A stretch of 5,612 nucleotides of DNA, taken from the NCBI GenBank assembly GCA_025800435.1, contig JAOXRV010000459.1:1-5612 (forward strand), given 5' to 3'. The DNA comes from Cellvibrionaceae bacterium (GTDB lineage: Bacteria > Pseudomonadota > Gammaproteobacteria > Pseudomonadales > Cellvibrionaceae). Below, one piece after another: positions 1 to 5,238 of this stretch. The notes beneath the pieces were generated by a model. It ran no database searches, was not told the DNA's origin, and saw only the letters and a program-made list of their open reading frames with translations. Made by a program: the position numbers and the translations under genes. The stretch's first letter is position 1. Each line of letters begins with the position of its first letter.

Positions 1-1
1 T

Positions 2-151
2 TTCATCAGTCCCGCCACAAACTCCCCCCATGCACACACTCAATCGAGGCCCCAGCGCAAGCTGTTGGAGCTTTTTAGTGTCTGGCGGATCACGAAAAAA
101 TCGCGCATACCGGTCAAATATCTCCAGCTGGCGACCTTACCGAAGGATTAG
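2..151 (+). other. Possible C-terminal end of an unidentified ORF, cut by the left edge
   Basis: An open frame of 49 codons enters from the left edge and ends at TAG (149-151). Its last residues are basic and leucine-rich (RKLLELFSVWRITKKSR, then IPVKYLQLATLPKD). I do not recognise the family. It ends about 10 bases before the palindrome at 157-176 that interrupts the neighbouring secreted-protein gene. That arrangement would suit the last gene of an insertion sequence lying next to the element's end, but no transposase motif can be seen. The frame may equally be a chance opening in non-coding DNA, because no start codon or ribosome site lies inside the window. Confidence 0.22.
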
Positions 152-160
152 ATGTAGTAA

Positions 161-178
161 TTCAGACCTGATCTGACA
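161..178. repeat. Near-perfect palindrome at the break of the secreted-protein gene
   Basis: On the minus strand TCAGATC-A-GGTCTGA has 7-base arms with one mismatch (a T-G pair) around a single central base, and it supplies the stop codon of the truncated gene. With the adjoining TG it reads TGTCAGATCAGG, a TG-starting end of the kind many insertion sequences have. That it is an IS terminus is an inference. The second end and the transposase would lie outside the window, to the left. Confidence 0.35.
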
Positions 179-353
179 CTCCCTCTTTGGCCACGACCCA
201 ACCGCGAATATTGCCGACATTGGCATAAACGCTATTTGCTACCGGCTCTTCAAGTTGAATTTTAATATCTTCATTTTGAGCGTAACCTGGCACCGCAATC
301 ACCATAGTCGCCAAGGCAAGGGTAACCCACTGCATCCTTTTAACTAATTGCAT
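162..353 (-). pseudogene. Truncated secreted protein (signal peptide plus start of mature domain)
   Basis: The 63-residue frame starts with a clear Sec signal peptide: basic MQLVKR, a hydrophobic stretch WVTLALATMVIAVPG, and a cleavage-type GYA-Q near residue 25. The start is supported by AGAGGA (362-367) placed 8 bases upstream. The mature part (IQLEEPVANSVYANVGNIRGWVVAKEG) resembles the opening of exported gammaproteobacterial proteins with an 'EEP...GSVYSGVSNIRGWAVA' motif, which normally run on into a beta-sandwich-like domain. That comparison is from memory. Here the frame ends eight residues after RGWVV, at a TGA inside the palindrome TCAGATCAGGTCTGA. Nothing recognisable continues in any minus-strand frame down to position 1. 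I infer a gene truncated by insertion or rearrangement. It could instead be a genuine short exported peptide of unknown function. Confidence 0.5.
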
Positions 354-379
354 AACATCTATCCTCTATAGAAAATAAG

Positions 380-396
380 TTCCTCGGGAGGAGGAA
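380..396 (-). other. Small hairpin in the leader of the truncated secreted-protein gene
   Basis: On the minus strand TTCCTC-ctccc-GAGGAA forms a perfect 6-bp stem with a 5-base loop, 27-43 bases upstream of the ATG at 353. It sits in the expected 5' untranslated region and contains a second GAGGA stretch. It may be a leader structure or chance. No convincing sigma-70 promoter can be picked out upstream. Confidence 0.25.
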
Positions 397-436
397 ATCT
401 TCGGCAAGAGTAAACACCATGTTGGGCCTGTACATC

Positions 437-466
437 GGCTAAATTTCTTAGCCAAATAAAGAAATT
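437..466. terminator. Overlapping hairpins after the zinc-module gene, possible terminator
   Basis: Two stems overlap in the 30 bases after the stop at 479. One is GGCTAA (437-442) pairing with TTAGCC (448-453), loop of 5. The other is AATTTCTT (442-449) pairing with AAGAAATT (459-466), loop of 9. They share bases and exclude each other. In the minus direction, where the upstream gene would need it, no T-run follows. In the plus direction a T-rich CCCTTATTTTT follows the second stem. Intrinsic termination is therefore possible but weakly supported. Confidence 0.35.
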
Positions 467-478
467 CCCTTATTTTTA

Positions 479-889
479 TCAGTCGCCAAACCACATCACA
501 AACACCACCAACAACAAGGTAAAAAACACCGCCCCGGCCGCCACCCCGCGCAGCACTTGGCGCTCGTGTGTTAACTTGAGTGCCCAGACCTCCTGTGGGG
601 TTAAATAGTGGCCGCAGTGAGGGCAAAATTTGTCGGCGACATACATGGCCAGCTTACATTGGGGACACAACAGCGCCGGAGAGTGGAGCTGATTCAATAC
701 CGAGTTTTTATCCAAGGCCATTAGCTCCGGCGCGCACGCCTGATTGACAGGAATGCTTTGCCACTGGCGGCCCCGGCTGGCCCCATCAAATGGAATCTCA
801 CCGCATTGGTAACAGCTATCATACTCGCCAGAATTATCGGCGTGGCAAGCCTGGCAACGCCAGCCAAACTCATCAATATCTTCAGCCAT
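479..889 (-). CDS. Small membrane-anchored protein with two zinc-binding four-cysteine modules
   Basis: The 136-residue product (numbered here from ATG 887-889) has three parts. The N-terminal module is W-x-C-x2-C-x10-C-x2-C (cysteines near residues 12, 15, 26 and 29), a spacing like RanBP2-type or rubredoxin-like zinc fingers. The second module is C-x2-C-x10-C-x2-C (CPQC...CPHCGHYL, residues about 75-92), a zinc ribbon. The C-terminus is one hydrophobic helix (about 116-134, VAAGAVFFTLLLVVFVMWF) ending only two residues later. It is therefore probably tail-anchored in the inner membrane with the zinc modules in the cytoplasm. The start is chosen because GGAGG (899-903) is 9 bases from this ATG but directly abuts an in-frame GTG at 896-898, too close to use. 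No enzymatic motif is visible and I do not recognise a named family. It may bind nucleic acid or protein at the membrane, which is inference. Confidence 0.75.
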   Translation of the reverse strand: MAEDIDEFGWRCQACHADNSGEYDSCYQCGEIPFDGASRGRQWQSIPVNQACAPELMALDKNSVLNQLHSPALLCPQCKLAMYVADKFCPHCGHYLTPQEVWALKLTHERQVLRGVAAGAVFFTLLLVVFVMWFGD

Positions 890-898
890 GGGATGCAC

Positions 899-903
899 CC
901 TCC
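899..903 (-). promoter_or_regulatory. Ribosome binding site deciding the start of the zinc-module gene
   Basis: GGAGG on the minus strand lies 9 bases before the ATG at 887-889 and zero bases before the in-frame GTG at 896-898. Only the ATG has a workable distance, so the three extra codons of the longer frame are probably not translated. Confidence 0.6.
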
Positions 904-947
904 AACCCTATAACTGAACAGTTTATTACCCCCTTCTATAAGTGACC

Positions 948-965
948 ATCACTCCTAAGAGTGAT
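948..965. other. Perfect 7-bp inverted repeat between the ATPase and zinc-module genes
   Basis: ATCACTC-CTAA-GAGTGAT is a perfect inverted repeat with a 4-base loop. It lies 41 bases beyond the ATPase stop codon and about 45 bases before the zinc-module ribosome site. As RNA it would be a compact tetraloop hairpin, but no T-run follows on either strand, so a classical terminator is unlikely. An operator for the downstream gene, or an RNA stability stem at the ATPase 3' end, fits as well. Confidence 0.4.
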
Positions 966-1005
966 ATCGGCCAATTTAGGCAAACCATCACCTCTGTTAC
1001 GCCTA

Positions 1006-1710
1006 TTAGTCCAGCAAATACTCAACCATTTGCTCATGGCGCAATAAAAAGTCACGGGTAACGGTAAAGTGCTCGGTATCCTGGTAGTTAACCTGTTTAA
1101 TACCAGAGGCCGAGAAGTGGTAGATTGTGGCCCCAGGATAGGCCATCAAAATGGGTGAATGGGTAGCAATGATAAATTGAGAATCCTGCTCGATAAGCCG
1201 ATGAATCGCAGACAAGGCCGCCATTTGACGCAAAGGCGAAAGCGCGGCTTCGGGCTCATCCATGATATAAAGCCCCTGGCCCTTGAGTTTATTGGAAAGG
1301 GTATCCATAAACGATTCGCCGTGTGACCGACGATGTGTAGGCTCACCATCATAGGATTCCAAGTAAGCCAACTCATCCATATGGTTGTCCAGCGTATAAA
1401 AACTTTCGGCCCTTAAAAAGCAGCCATCCTGTGGGTTGCGATTAGCTTTATGAAGCTTGAGCTGTGCGTGCAACTGAGACAGGTTTTGCCCTGCGTCATT
1501 CGAATCAGGCGCAAAACCCAATGCCAGGGCAATTGCCTCAATTAATGTGGACTTTCCCGAGCCATTTTCTCCCACAAAAAATGTAAGCTGTGGATGAAAC
1601 TCCAGCTGTTGCAACTTGGCAATAGCACCAATACTGAAGGGATACACATTAAAATTATCCACCGCCTCTCTATTCAAGGACAGGTGTTTTAAATAAGGCT
1701 CTCCTTGCAC
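1006..1710 (-). CDS. ABC-type AAA ATPase, COG3910-like predicted ATPase
   Basis: This 234-residue soluble protein is a single ABC-type ATPase head without membrane segments. Motifs in order: Walker A GENGSGKST (residues 47-55); RAESFY (100-105), also found in close relatives; an ABC-signature-like SHGES (129-133); Walker B LYIMDEPEAALS (147-158) with catalytic Glu152; and the switch histidine in ATHSP (182-186). There is no long coiled-coil insertion between Walker A and the signature, so it is not SMC, RecF or RecN. The compact layout and length match the stand-alone family called 'predicted ATPase' (COG3910), whose substrate is unknown. The GTG start (1708-1710) is supported by AGGGAG (1719-1724), 8 bases upstream. 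It is transcribed divergently from prkA across a 292-base spacer. No toxin, nuclease or partner subunit lies next to it, so a defence role is not indicated. Confidence 0.85.
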   Translation of the reverse strand: MQGEPYLKHLSLNREAVDNFNVYPFSIGAIAKLQQLEFHPQLTFFVGENGSGKSTLIEAIALALGFAPDSNDAGQNLSQLHAQLKLHKANRNPQDGCFLRAESFYTLDNHMDELAYLESYDGEPTHRRSHGESFMDTLSNKLKGQGLYIMDEPEAALSPLRQMAALSAIHRLIEQDSQFIIATHSPILMAYPGATIYHFSASGIKQVNYQDTEHFTVTRDFLLRHEQMVEYLLD

Positions 1711-1745
1711 TGTTATTGCTCCCTGATATTAGCTTAAGCCCTAAA

Positions 1746-1790
1746 CTAGGGTGCCTCTGAGCATCATTGAGTTATTCAGAGGTGCCCTAG
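1746..1790. repeat. 15-base inverted repeat bracketed by CTAG, possible IS/MITE footprint
   Basis: The left arm (1746-1760, CTAGGGTGCCTCTGA) and right arm (1776-1790, TCAGAGGTGCCCTAG) are inverted repeats with two central mismatches and a 15-base spacer. On the plus strand the mismatches become G-U wobbles, so an RNA would fold as a continuous 15-bp stem. The outermost CTAG on both sides would also fit a 4-base target duplication of the CTAR type made by IS5-like elements, and GGGCACCTCTGA resembles ends I remember from that group. It could be a miniature element, the collapsed ends of a lost IS, or a native operator/RNA stem. No T-run follows. Confidence 0.55.
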
Positions 1791-1880
1791 TAATCTTAGC
1801 AACAATTCAAAAATACAGTGATGATTATGCGCCAAGCCGATTATTATGCACACCAGCCAAATGCCCGAGACAACTATTGA

Positions 1881-1914
1881 TTTTACAACAAAATATATTT
1901 TTGTTTTTACAACA
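1881..1914. promoter_or_regulatory. Direct repeat TTTTACAACA x2 flanking an AT palindrome upstream of prkA
   Basis: TTTTACAACA occurs at 1881-1890 and again at 1905-1914, a 24-base period. Between them, and sharing bases with the first copy, is ACAAAA-tatat-TTTTGT (1888-1904), with 6-base inverted arms. The arrangement is what a regulator binding two sites on nearby helical turns could use. It lies 90-120 bases upstream of the prkA start and about 40 bases upstream of the candidate -10 element. The regulator is unknown, and AT-rich DNA yields such repeats by chance more often than mixed sequence. Confidence 0.35.
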
Positions 1915-1943
1915 CTACACACCCCTGCCTCACAGATTATTGA

Positions 1944-1954
1944 GCTATTGTTAA
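1944..1954 (+). promoter_or_regulatory. Candidate sigma-S-like extended -10 element for prkA
   Basis: GCTATTGTTAA matches the sigma-S extended -10 consensus KCTAYRCTTAA at 9 of 11 positions. No clear -35 hexamer lies 17 bases upstream, which sigma-S promoters tolerate. Initiation about 7 bases downstream would give a leader of about 45 bases. The enterobacterial yeaGH genes are known to be sigma-S dependent, which makes this position plausible. The match is a by-eye call. Confidence 0.3.
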
Positions 1955-2002
1955 TTGGAGAATCATTCTTTCCGATAAAGGGTCGGCACAGGAGAATCAC
2001 AG

Positions 2003-3925
2003 ATGGGAATTATCCACCACTTTCAAGATCGCTTTAAGGCTAATCAGGAAGAAGAAATTAGCCTGCAAGAATACTTAGATTTGTGTAAATCCGAGCCCAG
2101 CATCTACGCCAACGCCGCCGAGCGGTTACTGGCGGCCATTGGCGAGCCAGAGCTGGTAGACACTTCCCTCGATCCGCGTCACAGCCGGATTTTTTCTAAC
2201 AAAATCATTAAACGCTATAAGGCCTTTAGTGAATTTTATGGCATGGAAGAATGCATTGAGCAGATAGTGGCCTACTTTCGTCACGCAGCCCAAGGCCTGG
2301 AAGAGAAAAAGCAAATACTCTACCTGTTGGGACCCGTTGGCGGTGGCAAATCATCCCTGGCCGAGCGCCTTAAGGCACTGATGGAACAAGAGCCAATTTA
2401 CTGTTTAAAAGGCTCGCCGGTATTTGAATCGCCGCTAGGCCTTTTCGACAGCAACGAAGACGGTGCCATATTAGAAGAGGAGTACGGCATCCCCAAACGC
2501 TACCTAAGCACCATTATGTCGCCCTGGGCAGCCAAGCGCTTACAAGAGTACAACGGCGACATCAGTCAGTTTAAAGTAATTAAAATAAAACCCTCTATAT
2601 TGAACCAGATCGCCATCTCAAAGACCGAGCCCGGTGATGAGAACAACCAGGATATCTCATCACTGGTGGGCAAGGTGGATATACGCAAACTTGAGGAATA
2701 CCCGCAAAACGACACCGATGCCTATAGCTACAGCGGTGGTCTGTGCCGAGCCAATCAGGGTTTGATGGAGTTTGTAGAGATGTTTAAAGCCCCAATCAAG
2801 GTTTTACACCCTCTGCTGACCGCCACCCAGGAAGGCAACTACAACAGCACCGAAGGCCTGGGGGCAATTCCCTTTGAAGGGGTGATACTGGCCCACTCCA
2901 ACGAATCCGAATGGCAAAGCTTTCGCAATAACAAAAATAATGAGGCCTTTTTGGATCGGATTTATATCGTCAAGGTGCCCTACTGCCTGCGTCTGACCGA
3001 GGAGGTAGAAATTTACCACAAGCTGATCGAAAACAGCTCCCTGGCCCTGGCCCCCTGCGCCCCAGACACCTTAAAAATGCTGGCTCAATTCTCGGTACTG
3101 TCGCGCCTGAAGGAGACCGAGAATTCCAGCGTCTACTCAAAAATGAAAGTCTATGATGGGCAAAATCTAAAAGACACCGACCCCAAGGCCAAATCGATTC
3201 AGGAATACCGCGACATTGCTGGGGTTAACGAAGGCATGGAGGGTCTGTCTACCCGCTTTGCCTTCAAGATATTGTCAAAGGTATTTAACTTCGACCCGAC
3301 CGAAGTGGCCGCCAACCCAGTGCACCTGCTGTATGTACTGGAACAGCAGATCGAGCAGGAACAGTTTCCAGAAGAGCAGCGAGCCAAATACCTGTCGTTT
3401 ATTAAAGAGCATCTTGCGCCGCGCTATGTAGAGTTTATCGGCAAAGAGATTCAAACTGCTTATTTGGAATCCTACACCGAGTACGGTCAGAATATATTTG
3501 ATCGCTATGTGATCTACGCAGACTTTTGGATACAGGATCAAGAATACCGAGACCCAGAGACCGGCGAAATCCTAGATCGAGCCAGCCTCAATGAAGAGCT
3601 GGAGAAAATCGAAAAACCCGCCGGCATCAGCAACCCGAAAGACTTCCGCAACGAAATTGTCAATTTTGTGCTGCGCGCCAGGGCCAATAATAATGGCCAA
3701 AACCCAGTATGGAACAGCTACGAGAAACTGCGCCGGGTAATTGAGAAAAAAATGTTCTCCAATACCGAAGACCTGTTGCCGGTTATTTCCTTCAACACCA
3801 AAGCCAGCAGCAGCGACCAGAAAAAACACCAAGACTTTGTGGCGCGGATGATTGAACGAGGCTATACCGAAAAACAAGTCCGGCTGCTATCCGAGTGGTA
3901 CCTGAGGGTTAGAAAATCCCAGTAA
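2003..3925 (+). CDS. prkA: PrkA family AAA+ ATPase / serine protein kinase (YeaG)
   Basis: The 640-residue length matches E. coli YeaG (about 644) and the sequence looks collinear with it throughout. The N-terminal two-thirds is an AAA domain. It has Walker A GPVGGGKSS (residues 110-118), the PrkA-specific blocks MSPWAAKRL (about 172-180) and KTEPGDENNQDIS (about 208-220), CRANQGLMEFVEMFKAPIKV (248-267) where Walker B is expected, and AHSNESEW with FLDRIYIVKVPYC further on. The C-terminal third is the PrkA domain, including EFIGKEIQTAYLESY and the terminal KQVRLLSEWYLRVRKSQ. E. coli YeaG was reported to phosphorylate casein, while Bacillus PrkA has also been described as an ATP-dependent protease, so the true activity is unsettled. 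It is cytosolic, with no membrane segment. AGGAGA 7 bases upstream supports the ATG. It is the first gene of the prkA-yeaH-spoVR set and is probably induced in stationary phase or starvation by analogy. Confidence 0.97.
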   Translation: MGIIHHFQDRFKANQEEEISLQEYLDLCKSEPSIYANAAERLLAAIGEPELVDTSLDPRHSRIFSNKIIKRYKAFSEFYGMEECIEQIVAYFRHAAQGLEEKKQILYLLGPVGGGKSSLAERLKALMEQEPIYCLKGSPVFESPLGLFDSNEDGAILEEEYGIPKRYLSTIMSPWAAKRLQEYNGDISQFKVIKIKPSILNQIAISKTEPGDENNQDISSLVGKVDIRKLEEYPQNDTDAYSYSGGLCRANQGLMEFVEMFKAPIKVLHPLLTATQEGNYNSTEGLGAIPFEGVILAHSNESEWQSFRNNKNNEAFLDRIYIVKVPYCLRLTEEVEIYHKLIENSSLALAPCAPDTLKMLAQFSVLSRLKETENSSVYSKMKVYDGQNLKDTDPKAKSIQEYRDIAGVNEGMEGLSTRFAFKILSKVFNFDPTEVAANPVHLLYVLEQQIEQEQFPEEQRAKYLSFIKEHLAPRYVEFIGKEIQTAYLESYTEYGQNIFDRYVIYADFWIQDQEYRDPETGEILDRASLNEELEKIEKPAGISNPKDFRNEIVNFVLRARANNNGQNPVWNSYEKLRRVIEKKMFSNTEDLLPVISFNTKASSSDQKKHQDFVARMIERGYTEKQVRLLSEWYLRVRKSQ

Positions 3926-3948
3926 CAAAGGCACTAACAGGAACACCT

Positions 3949-5238
3949 ATGAACTACGTAATAGACCGCCGGCTCAACAGTAAGCAGAAAAGCTTGATCA
4001 ATCGCCAGCGGTTTTTACAGCGCTATCGGCGCCAAATTAAGCAATCTGTGGAAAAAGCCGTGGCCGAGCGATCGATTACCGATATTGATCGAGGCGAAAA
4101 AATATCCATCCCCCAGGGCGATACCGAAGAGCCCATTTTTCGCCACGGCAAAGGCGGCTATCAACAGCAGGTTTACCCCGGCAATAAAGAGTTCAGCAGC
4201 GGCGACCGTTTTAAACGGCCCGAGGGCGGAGCTGGTCAAGGCAGCGGCCAGGGTCAGGCCAGCGACAGCGGCGAAGGCATGGACGATTTTGTATTTGAAA
4301 TCAGTCAGGCCGAGTTTTTAGACTTTATGTTTGAAGACCTGGAGCTGCCCAATCTGGTAAAACGTCATCTGGCCGGCGATGTGGAATATAAAACCCACCG
4401 AGCGGGCTTTAGCGATGTGGGCAACCCCGGCCAAATTAACATTATTCGCAGTATGCGCCAGGCCTCGGCCCGGCGCCTGGCCCTGGGCGGCAAAGACCGA
4501 CGCAAGCTTAAAGCCCTAAAAGCTCAACTGCACGAGGCTGAGCAAGACCATGACAGAGATCGTATCAACACACTCGATGAACAAATCGAAAAGCTGCAAA
4601 AGCGTTTAAAGCGCATTCCCTGGCTGGATGACTTTGACCTTAAATACAATTTTCACGTCAAGCAACCCGTGCCCCGCTCACGCGCGGTTATGTTTTGCCT
4701 GATGGATGTATCCGGCTCCATGACCCAGGGCATCAAAGACATTGCCAAGCGGTTTTTTATTTTACTCTACCTTTTTTTACAGCGTAATTACGAACATACC
4801 GATGTGGTATTTATTCGCCACCACACCAGTGCTAAAGAGGTGGATGAGGAGGAATTTTTCTACTCCCGCGAAACCGGCGGCACTATTGTCTCCAGTGCGC
4901 TGCAATTGATGAACGAAATAGTGGACGCCCGTTACCCACCAGCACAGTGGAATATTTATGGTGCCCAGGCCTCGGATGGTGACAACTGGAACGATGACTC
5001 CAGCAATTGCTCGCGTATTCTGAGTACCCAGCTGTTGAGCAAGGTGCAACACTTCTCCTATATTGAAATTACCGAGCAAGACCACCAATCCCTGTGGCAT
5101 GAATACAGCCAAATACAGCACCACTACCAAGATATTTTTGCTATGCAGGGTATTCGTTCGGCGGCGGATATTTACCCGGTTTTTCGGCAGCTGTTTCAGC
5201 GCAAATTGGGCCAGACCGCCCAGGGGGCGGGCCAATGA
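3949..5238 (+). CDS. yeaH: YeaH/YhbH family protein with C-terminal von Willebrand A domain (DUF444)
   Basis: The product is 429 residues, against about 427 for E. coli YeaH. The N-terminus (YVIDRRLNSKQKSLINRQRF) is basic and typical of the family. A Gly/Ser/Gln-rich linker covers about residues 91-111, followed by the conserved acidic block DDFVFEISQAEFLDFMFEDL. A charged helical, probably coiled-coil stretch spans roughly 185-222. The C-terminal half is a VWA-like domain with a metal-ion-dependent adhesion site: DVSGS (253-257), Thr in ETGGT (308-312), and ASDGDNW (341-347) as the third acidic loop. VWA proteins commonly pair with AAA+ ATPases (MoxR/RavA-ViaA style), so I infer that YeaH is an adaptor or partner of PrkA. 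The start has AGGAA 5 bases upstream, 23 bases after the prkA stop. Its stop overlaps the spoVR start. Confidence 0.97.
   Translation: MNYVIDRRLNSKQKSLINRQRFLQRYRRQIKQSVEKAVAERSITDIDRGEKISIPQGDTEEPIFRHGKGGYQQQVYPGNKEFSSGDRFKRPEGGAGQGSGQGQASDSGEGMDDFVFEISQAEFLDFMFEDLELPNLVKRHLAGDVEYKTHRAGFSDVGNPGQINIIRSMRQASARRLALGGKDRRKLKALKAQLHEAEQDHDRDRINTLDEQIEKLQKRLKRIPWLDDFDLKYNFHVKQPVPRSRAVMFCLMDVSGSMTQGIKDIAKRFFILLYLFLQRNYEHTDVVFIRHHTSAKEVDEEEFFYSRETGGTIVSSALQLMNEIVDARYPPAQWNIYGAQASDGDNWNDDSSNCSRILSTQLLSKVQHFSYIEITEQDHQSLWHEYSQIQHHYQDIFAMQGIRSAADIYPVFRQLFQRKLGQTAQGAGQ

Larger units (their letters stand above)
1711..2002. promoter_or_regulatory. Divergent intergenic region between the ATPase gene and prkA
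   Basis: These 292 bases hold no credible gene. The two short plus-strand frames within them lack ribosome sites and have low-complexity translations. From left to right there is a CTAG-bracketed inverted repeat (1746-1790), an AT-rich section with a direct repeat and palindrome (1881-1914), a candidate sigma-S-like -10 element (1944-1954), and the prkA ribosome site AGGAGA (1990-1995), 7 bases before ATG 2003. Promoters for both flanking genes must lie here unless one sits inside a gene. No good sigma-70 -35/-10 pair with 16-18 base spacing was found by eye on the prkA side. Confidence 0.6.

Noticed and set aside
59..76. AAGCT-gttgg-AGCTT stem followed by a few T residues, terminator-like
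   Set aside because: The stem is only 5 bp, it is AT-balanced with a short T-run, and it lies inside the open frame. It is too weak to call.
366..626. 86-codon minus-strand frame overlapping the zinc-module gene
   Set aside because: Its translation has no domain features, there is no ribosome site, and it lies in another frame of a gene with clear zinc motifs.
1006..1710. The ATPase as part of a phage-defence system (OLD/Gabija-like)
   Set aside because: It lacks a TOPRIM or nuclease domain, and no helicase or toxin gene is adjacent. The neighbours are housekeeping or stress genes.
1776..2000. 74-codon minus-strand frame with hydrophobic stretches in the divergent spacer
   Set aside because: The AT-rich complement gives hydrophobic residues by default. 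There is no ribosome site and no recognisable family.
1981..2000. CGGCACaggagAATCA as a sigma-54 -24/-12 element for prkA
   Set aside because: It would overlap the ribosome site and leave no leader, and it misses key bases of TGGCAC-N5-TTGC.
1751..2037. Two short plus-strand frames (67 and 63 codons) in the divergent spacer
   Set aside because: They overlap each other and the start of prkA, lack ribosome sites, and cross the inverted repeat and promoter elements. Their translations look like chance frames.
4777..5235. 152-codon minus-strand frame opposite yeaH
   Set aside because: It is the antisense shadow of the strongly conserved VWA domain. A long antisense frame is common opposite GC-rich third positions.
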